Below are positions 56,276 to 63,782 of a DNA stretch of 64,000 nt, piece by piece. Position numbers and translations under genes: made by a program. The notes beneath the pieces were generated by a model. The model had not been told where the DNA came from and searched no databases. It worked only from the letters and a program-made list of their open reading frames with translations. Positions within the stretch are counted from its first letter, which is position 1. Every line of letters begins with the position of its first letter. The DNA lies in NCBI GenBank assembly GCA_017437745.1, contig JAFRYI010000010.1, positions 62,001 to 126,000 on the forward strand, given 5' to 3'. Source of the DNA: Bacillota bacterium. Its GTDB lineage: Bacteria; Bacillota; Clostridia; Peptostreptococcales; Anaerovoracaceae.

Positions 56276-57890
56276 AGCGCTTCTTAAGAAGGAGTTCATG
56301 GCGCTTACCGCGGGCATTACCACGGACCGCAGGAAAGGCACCAAACGCTCCAAGGGCGGCATAATAGGCTTATCCTTGCTGTTCGTCTTCTGCTACATTT
56401 CGCTGGGCGCCGCGTTCCTGGGCTTTTCCACCGCGTTCTCGGTGATACTGCCGGACAGGCTGTGGCTATACATGTCCATGGTGGGTCTTATGGCCCTTGC
56501 GATAAGCATAATCGGCAGCGTTTTCATGACCTACAGCATGCTGTATAAGGCCAAGGACAACGAATTGCTGCTGGCTCTGCCCATCCCACCCGGAAAACTG
56601 TTCCTAAGCAAGATATCTTCTTTATACATAATGTCGGTGCTGTTCTCGGCGCTCGCGATAATACCGGCCATGATAATCCTGTGGACCAGCGGTTTCCCCG
56701 TGTCCGCGGTAACGTCGGTATTCGGCATACTGTCGATATTCTTCATCGCGCTGATGGGCACCGCGCTGGCCTGCATACTCGGCTGGCTGGTAGCTCTGGT
56801 GGTGGGGCTCTTCCCCAAGAAGAGCGCGCTTACTGTGATCACCACGCTGGTGCTCCTGGGAGCCTACTACGTATTCTACTTCCGGATCAACACCATACTA
56901 AACAACATGCTGGCCAACATCGATGTTATCGAGGGCAGCGTAAGCGCGTACATCTATCCGTTCTACAAGATGGGCGTAGGCTGCGCCGGCGACGCGGTGT
57001 CGTTCCTGATATTCGCGCTAATCTGCGTGGCGCTGTTCGCGGTGGTCTGCTACGTACTGTCCCGCACTTTCCTTAAGATCGCCACCCGCACGGAAAAGGT
57101 AAGGAGCGTAGAATATAAGGAAAAGAAGGTAGCGGCCCAGAGCGTTCCAAAGGCTCTGCTTAAGAAGGAATTCAAGCACTTTACGAACAGCCCGGCATAC
57201 ATGCTCAACTGCAGCATGGGAACGCTGTTCATCGTAGTAGCGGCCGTGGCCATGATTATAAAGCGCGCGGACATCCTTATGCTTCTGGAGATGCTTAAAT
57301 ATCAGCTCGGCGGGGTCCTGGGAGCTTTCCCGATAGAAGGCTACGTTACTCTTCTGGTAGGAGCAGTGCTGTGCTTCTTCTCCGCGACAAACGACATCTC
57401 CGCACCCAGCATCGCTCTGGACGCCAAGACGCTCTGGCTCAGCAAATCGCTTCCGATTGAACCCGTGCAGATCTTCGGCGCAAAGAGAAACATGCACCTT
57501 ATCCTTACCATCATCCCGTGCCTCATATTCCTTGCGGCTTCGGCCTGGGTGTTTAAGCTGGGCACGATGAGCATATTCTACTGCGCGGTGCTGGTGATAC
57601 TGTTTACCTACTTCTGCGCGAATCTGGGATTGACGCTGGGCCTGCGATTCCCCAACCTCAACTGGACCAACGAGACCATGGCGGTAAAGCAGGGCGCGGC
57701 GGTGGTCCTTGCGCTGTTCGGAAGCTGGGTGATCATCCTTGCGATAGCTGCGCTCTACATATTCGTGCTCAGAAAGACCATGGCTCCTGAGACCTACATG
57801 CGCATACTCATTGCCCTGTTCCTGGTTGCTTCGCTGGGCCTTAACGCCTGGCTGATGAACGCAGGAAAGAAGCGCTTCGCGGAGCTGTAG
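56268..57890 (+). CDS. ABC-2-type permease subunit
   Basis: A 540-residue membrane protein with about 12-13 helices in two halves, split by a charged middle ('EKVRSVEYKEKKVAAQSVPK', 'ALLKKEFKHFTNSPAYM'). The 'LLKKEF' start repeated at the beginning of the second half suggests internal duplication. It resembles the large permeases of clostridial ABC-2 exporters. It works with the preceding ATPase; the substrate (a lipid, peptide or antibiotic) is unknown. It starts at 56268, overlapping the ATPase gene. Confidence 0.92.
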   Translation: MLKALLKKEFMALTAGITTDRRKGTKRSKGGIIGLSLLFVFCYISLGAAFLGFSTAFSVILPDRLWLYMSMVGLMALAISIIGSVFMTYSMLYKAKDNELLLALPIPPGKLFLSKISSLYIMSVLFSALAIIPAMIILWTSGFPVSAVTSVFGILSIFFIALMGTALACILGWLVALVVGLFPKKSALTVITTLVLLGAYYVFYFRINTILNNMLANIDVIEGSVSAYIYPFYKMGVGCAGDAVSFLIFALICVALFAVVCYVLSRTFLKIATRTEKVRSVEYKEKKVAAQSVPKALLKKEFKHFTNSPAYMLNCSMGTLFIVVAAVAMIIKRADILMLLEMLKYQLGGVLGAFPIEGYVTLLVGAVLCFFSATNDISAPSIALDAKTLWLSKSLPIEPVQIFGAKRNMHLILTIIPCLIFLAASAWVFKLGTMSIFYCAVLVILFTYFCANLGLTLGLRFPNLNWTNETMAVKQGAAVVLALFGSWVIILAIAALYIFVLRKTMAPETYMRILIALFLVASLGLNAWLMNAGKKRFAEL

Positions 57891-57983
57891 AACCGGATCC
57901 TGCGAAGAAATTACAAGAGATCCGCAAAACAGAAATTACGTACGGCGCTGTAATTACCGCCGTGCAGCAAACTGAAGAACACA

Positions 57984-57998
57984 GTAATTTCAACGGTT
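57984..57998 (-). repeat. Dispersed intergenic motif AACCGTTGAAATTAC
   Basis: Minus-strand copy of the motif found at 31723-31739 and 60280-60296. It lies between the ABC permease and its terminator, in a region with several GAAATTAC/GTAATT words. Confidence 0.65.
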
Positions 57999-58011
57999 AA
58001 GAGAAAACAAA

Positions 58012-58047
58012 GCCCTGCAACTTAAATCGAGTTGCAGGGCCTTTTTG
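58012..58047 (+). terminator. Terminator built on a 19-base palindrome
   Basis: GCCCTGCAACT / AGTTGCAGGGC, 7-base loop, then CTTTTTG. Its inner part GCAACTT-AAATC-GAGTTGC (58017-58035) has the same 7-5-7 layout as the dispersed palindromes. Confidence 0.92.
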
Positions 58048-58163
58048 TAATTTTTCCTATGTAACAGTTTTGCGCTTTTTTGCCAGCGGTCCGGTCGGTC
58101 CGCTCCGCTGAGTCCCGAGATAGTCCTTGGTCTGCTGTCTTAGGAGCGGTGCCGCTGAGTCCG

Positions 58164-59036
58164 TTAGTTCCCGCCGGTCTGCCCGCCTTCGGCTGGGCCG
58201 TCCTGGGGTTCAGGTTCCGGAGTCGGCAGCTGCGGGATCTCCCTGGTCTCGTACATGCCGCAGTCGTGATCGCAGTAGCAGCGCTCCTCGCCGGGCGCCT
58301 CCGTGGTGGCTGGCCTGTATACCGTCCATTTCGTGAACGAGTGGCCTGTCGGCGGGATGGTCTCGACCGTGAAATCTCCGCAATGTATGCATGTACGCTT
58401 TATCTGGCCCGCCTCGGTGCAGTTTTCGTGCCTGAGGACCTCTTCCTTGGTGTATTCGTGCTTGTTAAGATCCACCGGGATGTCCTCCGTGTAGGTCTCT
58501 CCGCAGACGGTGCACTTGAAGGTCTTGACGCCGGGCGTCGCGCATGTCGGCTCCTTTGTGACCGAGGACTCGTATGTATGCTTGCCGGTGGCAGGAATGA
58601 TGTCTTCGAAGGTGCTCTCGCAGTATTCGCACTTGTAGACTTCCTTGCCGTCCTCCACGCAGGTAGGCTGCACGGTCTCCTTAAGCGTAAACATATGGTT
58701 GCCGGTAGCCGGGATGACCTCCTTTACGACCTTGCCGCAGACGGTGCAGGTAAGTTCGGCCTCGCCGTCCTTGTCGCAGGTCGCTTCCGTAAGAACGACC
58801 TTCTTGTATTCGTGGATGTCGGAGACCGGTATGGTCTGGGTGTAGCTGTCGCCGCAGCCGTAACAGGTATAGGTGGCCTCGCCTTCCTCCACGCAGGTGG
58901 CCGGCTTGGTGACTTTCTCTATGTAATTGTGTTTGTGGTTCTTGCCGTCTCCGCTGCCGCACGACGCGAGGATGAAGACCATCGCCAGCGCCAGCAGCAC
59001 AACGGCTGCGATACGCATTTGTTTTTTATGTTTCAT
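58164..59036 (-). CDS. Lipoprotein with six ~40-residue Cys/His repeats
   Basis: A 290-residue lipoprotein: signal peptide with lipobox 'FILASCGSG' (~22-30). The mature part is six tandem units of ~39-40 residues with the pattern His-x-(Tyr/Phe), ~9 residues, Pro-x-x-Cys, ~13 residues, Cys-x-x-Cys, then 'IP.TG' (for example 'PATCVEEGEATYTCYGCG'). Unit 6 is degenerate, followed by a Pro/Gly-rich tail. Each unit has three Cys and one or two His, which suggests one metal ion per unit. The repeats resemble those of clostridial surface proteins. AAAGGGACA precedes the start. Function unknown. Confidence 0.85.
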   Translation of the reverse strand: MKHKKQMRIAAVVLLALAMVFILASCGSGDGKNHKHNYIEKVTKPATCVEEGEATYTCYGCGDSYTQTIPVSDIHEYKKVVLTEATCDKDGEAELTCTVCGKVVKEVIPATGNHMFTLKETVQPTCVEDGKEVYKCEYCESTFEDIIPATGKHTYESSVTKEPTCATPGVKTFKCTVCGETYTEDIPVDLNKHEYTKEEVLRHENCTEAGQIKRTCIHCGDFTVETIPPTGHSFTKWTVYRPATTEAPGEERCYCDHDCGMYETREIPQLPTPEPEPQDGPAEGGQTGGN

Positions 59037-59133
59037 GTTGTCCCTTTGTATCCCTTTTCCCTTTATTATATGGCTCCGTTATGCGCCGGGGCAGAGCCGC
59101 GCCCTTTTAACTCCCCGGCCGGACCGGATCCCC

Positions 59134-59961
59134 TTACTGTCCGGGCTGCACCGGAAGGTACATCTTCGTGAGTATCCAGCGCTTAAGCCTGTCGGGCAGG
59201 AAGCGAAGGATGAACATCAGCGCCTTGTATTCGAAGCCTATGGCTACGCGCGGCGGCGGGTTGGTCTTGCCGGCCAGCTTAAGCGCGACTGCGGCTACGG
59301 TATCCGGGCTCTTGCCGCCCTGCTCGTCCTTGGCCATGCGCTCCACGCTGTCCACGACCGCCTTGTAGTACGGCGAGCCTTCCTTGGTATATGTCTTTCT
59401 GGCCGCGGTGAATCCGGTCTTGGTGTCGCCAGGCTCCACTATTACGGCGCGCACGCCGAACGGCCTCATCTCCATGGATACGGTCTCCACGTAAGCCTCC
59501 AGCGCGTATTTGCTGGAGGAATAGTGGCCCTGCATAGGGATGGGCACCTTGCCGGCTATGGATCCGACGACTATGAACAGTCCCTTGCCCTGCTCCCTCA
59601 TCCTTGGGAGGACCTTGCTGCCTACGGTAAGCGTTCCGAAGTAGTTGGTCTCCATCTGGGCTCGTATTAGGTCCAGCGGCATCTCTTCCGCCGCTCCGGC
59701 TATTCCCATGCCCGCGGCAAGGAAGGCTATGTCCACGCGCTCCATGGAGTCCACTACAGCCGCTACGGACGCCTCGTCCGAGACGTTCATGCGCTTGTAT
59801 GTTATGCTGCCGCCTCCGGGTATCTGCTCGGTCTTTTCCTCGCAGTTTCTGGAGACTGCCACTACGCTGCAGCCCTCTGCCGCGAAAGCTTTGGCCACCG
59901 CTTCGCCTATCCCGCGGGAAGCTCCGGTCACCAGTACGTGTTTTCCGTATACGTTATTCAT
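59134..59961 (-). CDS. Short-chain dehydrogenase/reductase
   Basis: A 275-residue classical SDR. NAD(P) motif 'VLVTGASRGIGEAVAKAFAA' (~9-28), 'FLAAGMGIAGA' (NNAG-like), the catalytic Tyr and Lys in 'HYSSSKYALEAYVETV', and Ser in 'VVGSIAGKV'. The Arg in 'TGASRGIG' and 'VAVSRN' suggests NADPH. The C-terminal ~50 residues are hydrophobic and may touch the membrane, as in sphingolipid-type reductases (3-ketodihydrosphingosine reductase-like). Substrate not known. AGGAAGG precedes the start. Divergent from citrate synthase. Confidence 0.93.
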   Translation of the reverse strand: MNNVYGKHVLVTGASRGIGEAVAKAFAAEGCSVVAVSRNCEEKTEQIPGGGSITYKRMNVSDEASVAAVVDSMERVDIAFLAAGMGIAGAAEEMPLDLIRAQMETNYFGTLTVGSKVLPRMREQGKGLFIVVGSIAGKVPIPMQGHYSSSKYALEAYVETVSMEMRPFGVRAVIVEPGDTKTGFTAARKTYTKEGSPYYKAVVDSVERMAKDEQGGKSPDTVAAVALKLAGKTNPPPRVAIGFEYKALMFILRFLPDRLKRWILTKMYLPVQPGQ

Positions 59962-60279
59962 AATGCCTTCCTATCAACAAACTGTGAAGAATGCCTGATG
60001 TTTCTGTATTGCTGGATGTTTTTCTTATATTATATGTAAAACCGCGTTTTTTTCAAGCCTTTAGCCGATTTTGACCGCCTGGCGATCCCCCGGCGCGTGC
60101 CGGCTAAGCCACGAATGCAGATCGTTGTCTTAAATTTGTATCATCCTAACAGTCGATCTGCGCAAAATAGGCGGTTTTTTGTTGTTTTTGGCGGAATGAA
60201 CGTTTTTTGAGCCCCACAAAACCTGCGAAAAACGGCTGTTTTCAGCGATTTTCGCCGCACTCAATATTTATCTTGTGTC

Positions 60280-60296
60280 CGGAAACCGTTGAAATT
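60280..60296 (+). repeat. Dispersed intergenic motif CGGAAACCGTTGAAATT
   Basis: Identical over 17 bases to 31723-31739, and extended by AC as in the minus-strand copy at 57984. It lies ~70 bases before the citrate synthase -10 box. Confidence 0.7.
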
Positions 60297-60342
60297 ACAG
60301 CGTTTATGCATTTGTTGTTTAAATTTGTGTAAAACAACTGTT

Positions 60343-60372
60343 TTCAACTAATATTTTTTGTGCTAATATAAT
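60343..60372 (+). promoter_or_regulatory. Probable promoter of citrate synthase
   Basis: TATAAT (60367-60372) with TTCAAC 18 bases upstream. It predicts a ~78-nt leader. The -35 box is weak. Confidence 0.55.
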
Positions 60373-60456
60373 AAACTAATTACACCACCCGGCGGCGCCG
60401 AAAAAACGGTCTGCCGGGGGCACATGGATCACACGGCGACTGAAAGGATTCATCCT

Positions 60457-61809
60457 ATGGCAACGATCAGTTTAGGCTCCTACGCAGCAACCAAATATCC
60501 GCTCTGCGAGCGCAAGATCCCGGACGAGCTGTACAGAAAGTACAACGTCTACCGCGGCCTTCGCGACGAGAACGGCAAAGGCGTAATGGCGGGCATCACC
60601 AACGTCTCTACCATCTACGGAAAGCAGATCGTGGACGGCAGGGAAGTCCCGGCGGAAGGCATACTGCTCTACCGCGGCTACGCTCTGTCGGACCTGGTCG
60701 CCGGCGAAAGCCTTAAGAAGCACCGCCTGGCCGAGGAATGCGCATACCTTCTGCTTTTCGGCGAGCTCCCGACCAGGAAGGAACTTACCGAATTCTCCAA
60801 GGTCCTGGCCGCTGCGCGCACACTGCCCCGCAACTTTACGCGCGACGTAATAATGAAAGCCCCCAGCAACGACGTAATGAACTCCATAATCAGGAGCATC
60901 CTTACTCTTGCGTCCTACGACAAGAGCGCTCTGGACACCTCCATGGAGAACGTTCTGCGCCAGTCGCTGATGCTTATAGCAACCATGCCCATGCTGGCCG
61001 TTTACGCGTACCAGTCCTACAACCACTGGATAAAGGGCGGCAGCCTTATAATCCACCGTCCGGACAAGGACCTTTCGTGGTCGGAGAACCTTCTGATGAT
61101 GCTCCGCCCGGACAAGGAGTTTACGGAGCTGGAGGCAAGGGTGCTGGATCTTGCGATGGTGCTGCACATGGAGCACGGCGGAGGAAACAACTCCACTTTC
61201 ACCACTCACGTCGTAACGTCCACGGGCTCGGATACCTACTCCACCATAGCCGCGGCGCTTGCGTCGCTTAAGGGCCCAAAGCACGGCGGCGCCAACCTTA
61301 AGGCCGTAAAGATGATGGACGACATACGCAAGCATGTCCGCGACATAAAGGACGACGAAGAGATAGCAGCCTACCTGCGCCGCATCCTCAACAAGGACGC
61401 GTTCGACAAGGAAGGCCTTATCTACGGCATGGGACACGCGGTATACTCGCTGTCAGATCCCAGGACCAAGGTGTTCGAATCCTTCGTAGAGAGCCTGGCC
61501 AGGGAAAAGGGCCGCGACGAGGAGTACGAGCTCTACGCCGCGGTGGAAAGGATAGCGCCGCAGGTTATCTGCGAAAAGCGCAAGATCTACAAGGGCGTCT
61601 GCCCCAACGTGGACTTCCTGAGCGGCTTCGTGTACAGGATGCTGGGCATTCCGGACGAGATGTTTACGCCGCTGTTCGCGATCGCGAGGATCGCCGGCTG
61701 GAGCGCGCACCGCATGGAGGAGCTTGCGAACACTCAGAAGATAATCCGCCCGGCGTTCAAGAGCATAATGGGCGAACGTCCGTACGTACCGATCGGCGAA
61801 AGAAAGTAG
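60457..61809 (+). CDS. gltA: Citrate/2-methylcitrate synthase
   Basis: A 450-residue Si-type citrate synthase: 'GILLYRGYALSDLVAG', 'HMEHGGGNNSTFTTHVVTST' (first His and oxaloacetate site), 'GPKHGGANLKAVKMMDDIRK', 'YGMGHAVYSLSDPRTKVFES' (active His/Arg), 'VDFLSGFVYRMLGIP' (catalytic Asp) and 'RIAGWSAHRMEELA'. It condenses acetyl-CoA or propionyl-CoA with oxaloacetate. It is not accompanied by aconitase or isocitrate dehydrogenase here. The ATG at 60457 follows AAAGGA; an earlier ATG (60424) after GGGGG is possible. After the TAG stop the frame continues PDVVPIGDRT, TAG, a copy of the tail YVPIGERK. Confidence 0.95.
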   Translation: MATISLGSYAATKYPLCERKIPDELYRKYNVYRGLRDENGKGVMAGITNVSTIYGKQIVDGREVPAEGILLYRGYALSDLVAGESLKKHRLAEECAYLLLFGELPTRKELTEFSKVLAAARTLPRNFTRDVIMKAPSNDVMNSIIRSILTLASYDKSALDTSMENVLRQSLMLIATMPMLAVYAYQSYNHWIKGGSLIIHRPDKDLSWSENLLMMLRPDKEFTELEARVLDLAMVLHMEHGGGNNSTFTTHVVTSTGSDTYSTIAAALASLKGPKHGGANLKAVKMMDDIRKHVRDIKDDEEIAAYLRRILNKDAFDKEGLIYGMGHAVYSLSDPRTKVFESFVESLAREKGRDEEYELYAAVERIAPQVICEKRKIYKGVCPNVDFLSGFVYRMLGIPDEMFTPLFAIARIAGWSAHRMEELANTQKIIRPAFKSIMGERPYVPIGERK

Positions 61810-61908
61810 CCTGACGTAGTGCCGATAGGCGACAGGACATAGCCCAAAGCCTGCAGGACCGCAGAGGGGAAAACGACACAGGACCGGCAGAACCGACTTA
61901 TTAAACAA

Positions 61909-61937
61909 CAGCAACCGAAAAACGGTTGCTGTTTTAT
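61909..61937 (+). terminator. Terminator of citrate synthase, built on a 19-base palindrome
   Basis: CAGCAACCG / CGGTTGCTG, then TTTTATT. The core GCAACCG-AAAAA-CGGTTGC (61911-61929) is the 7-5-7 palindrome with a compensated T to C / A to G change. Confidence 0.9.
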
Positions 61938-62021
61938 TGCGCAGAAAACGCTCCGCGAAATTCTTTTCTTATTATATTAGGCCCATTTTCGTACCCTGCG
62001 TAAAAAAGTCGAAAAAAGTGC

Positions 62022-62050
62022 TTGCATTTGTTTTGCAGCGGTGGTATACT
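62022..62050 (+). promoter_or_regulatory. Sigma-A promoter of the symporter gene
   Basis: TTGCAT (62022-62027), 17-base spacer, TATACT (62045-62050). The transcript start region overlaps TTTAATTAAACTTTAATT and a further CAATTAAAC, possible operator half-sites. Confidence 0.82.
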
Positions 62051-62138
62051 CCGTTTAATTAAACTTTAATTCAGCAAAGTGCAATTAAACAAAGTGTGGG
62101 TAAAGCCCGCAAATTTCAACGTATTTCGAGGTGTAAAC

Positions 62139-63674
62139 ATGAAGATCGCATTACTGGTAATCTACTTCGGCGTAATGGTGGCGATAGGTCTCTACTGCCG
62201 CAAGAACGCCACGGACGTGGACGGATTCGTGCTCGGCGGACGCGCCGTTGGCCCCTGGCTTACAGCTTTCGCGTACGGCACATCGTATTTCTCCGCGGTC
62301 GTATTCGTAGGTTACGCAGGCCAGTTCGGCTGGAAATACGGCATTGCGTCTACATGGATAGGCCTTGGCAACGCCATCGTCGGCTCCCTGCTTACGTGGG
62401 TCATCCTGGGCAGGCGCACCCGCATCATGACTCAGCACCTGGACGCCAAGACCATGCCGCAGTTCTTCGCCGAGCGTTTTAAGTCCCCGGCGCTGAAGAT
62501 CGGCGCGTCCGTAATAATCTTCATATTCCTTATTCCCTACACCGCCTCGCTGTACAACGGTCTGTCCCGCCTGTTCGGCATGGCGTTCAACATCGACTAC
62601 TCCGTCTGCATACTGCTTATGGCAGTGCTGACTGCGGTATATGTAATAGCGGGCGGCTACATGGCTACGGCCATCAACGACTTCCTGCAGGGAATAATAA
62701 TGCTCATAGGTATAGTTGCTGTAATTGCAGCCGTTCTGGTAAGCAAGGGCGGCCTTATGGCAGCGCTGGACGGCCTGGCCAGAGTCTCGGACGAGACCGT
62801 CTCCGCAACGCCCGGCATCTTCGCCTCCATGTTCGGCCCGGATCCGCTCAACCTGTTCTTCGTAGTAGTACTTACGTCCCTTGGAACCTGGGGCCTGCCG
62901 CAGATGGTGCAGAAGTTCTACGCTATAAAGAACGAGAAAGCCATCCAGAAGGGCACAGTGATCTCGACGCTCTTCGCGGTAGTGATCGCCGGCGGCAGCT
63001 ACTTCCTGGGAGGCTTCGGCAGACTGTTCTCGGATCAGATAGACATTGCGAAGAACGGTTTCGACTCCGTAATTCCCACCATGCTCTCCGGACTTTCGCC
63101 GTTCATGATCGCTCTGGTGGTGATCCTGGTGCTCTCCGCGTCCATGTCCACGCTGTCCTCGCTGGTAATAGCGTCCAGCTCCACGCTTACGATAGACTTC
63201 CTTAAGGGGCACTTCATTAAGGACATGAGCGAAAAAAAGCAGGTCCTGCTGATGAGGATCCTGATCGTGGTGTTCATTGCGATATCCGCAGTGCTGGCGC
63301 TGGTGCAGTACAAGAGCTCCGTAACGTTCATAGCCCAGCTGATGGGTGTGTCCTGGGGCGCTCTGGCCGGCGCGTTCCTGGCCCCGTTCCTGTATGCCCT
63401 GTACAGCAAGAAGGTCACCAAGGCTGCCTGCTGGGTATGCTTCATCTTCAGCAGCGTGCTGATGATCCTGAACATGCTTATCCGTCCTATGTTCCCAGCA
63501 ATAATGCAGTCGCCGATCAACAGCGGCGCCATAGCGATGCTGGCCGGTCTGGTGATAGTCCCGATAGTAAGCGCGTTTACGAAAAAACCGGACAAGCAGC
63601 TTGTGGACGACGCGTTCGCCTGCTACGAGAAGCCCACCAGCGTTGCCCAGAAGACAGCGCTCGGCAGCAAATAA
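62139..63674 (+). CDS. Sodium:solute symporter family protein
   Basis: A 511-residue transporter of the SSS family with 13 predicted helices: 'IALLVIYFGVMVAIGLYCRK', 'DVDGFVLGGRAVGPWLTAFA' (family signature), 'GTSYFSAVVFVGYAGQFGWK', 'VYVIAGGYMATAINDFLQGI' and 'SMSTLSSLVIASSSTLTID' (sodium site). It imports an organic solute with Na+; the substrate may be a carboxylate, amino acid or sugar. GAGGTG is the ribosome site for the ATG at 62139. Strong promoter and terminator make it a single transcript. Confidence 0.94.
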   Translation: MKIALLVIYFGVMVAIGLYCRKNATDVDGFVLGGRAVGPWLTAFAYGTSYFSAVVFVGYAGQFGWKYGIASTWIGLGNAIVGSLLTWVILGRRTRIMTQHLDAKTMPQFFAERFKSPALKIGASVIIFIFLIPYTASLYNGLSRLFGMAFNIDYSVCILLMAVLTAVYVIAGGYMATAINDFLQGIIMLIGIVAVIAAVLVSKGGLMAALDGLARVSDETVSATPGIFASMFGPDPLNLFFVVVLTSLGTWGLPQMVQKFYAIKNEKAIQKGTVISTLFAVVIAGGSYFLGGFGRLFSDQIDIAKNGFDSVIPTMLSGLSPFMIALVVILVLSASMSTLSSLVIASSSTLTIDFLKGHFIKDMSEKKQVLLMRILIVVFIAISAVLALVQYKSSVTFIAQLMGVSWGALAGAFLAPFLYALYSKKVTKAACWVCFIFSSVLMILNMLIRPMFPAIMQSPINSGAIAMLAGLVIVPIVSAFTKKPDKQLVDDAFACYEKPTSVAQKTALGSK

Positions 63675-63710
63675 CAACGAATCGCTGAACATCAGAATTT
63701 GTACAATAAA

Positions 63711-63756
63711 ACAGCCCTTTGTTCGTTTAGCCGAACAAGGGCTGTCGTTTTGTTTT
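63711..63756. terminator. Bidirectional Rho-independent terminator
   Basis: ACAGCCCTTTGTTCG / CGAACAAGGGCTGT, 6-7 base loop, followed by CGTTTTGTTTT on the plus strand and TTTTATTG on the minus strand. It serves the symporter and the convergent partial gene. Confidence 0.93.
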
Positions 63757-63782
63757 ATTCCGTATTACAAGCCGCCGACCTG

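Larger units (their letters stand above)
59962..60456. other. 495-base gene-free region between SDR and citrate synthase
   Basis: It holds an inverted repeat GCAGATCG-N29-CGATCTGC (60117-60161) and a hairpin GCGAAAAA...CTG-TTTT-CAG...TTTTCGC (~60225-60255). It also holds the CGGAAACCGTTGAAATT motif (60280-60296), a -10 box (60367-60372) and a long AT-rich leader. No coding frame is supported. Confidence 0.7.
61810..62138. other. 329-base region between citrate synthase and the symporter
   Basis: It contains the post-stop tail copy (61810-61842), the terminator and the symporter promoter with AATTAAAC repeats (62055-62094). No coding frame is supported. Confidence 0.65.

Noticed and set aside
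62151-63692. Long minus-strand open frame opposite the symporter
   Set aside because: Antisense shadow; His/Arg/Gly-rich translation without domains.
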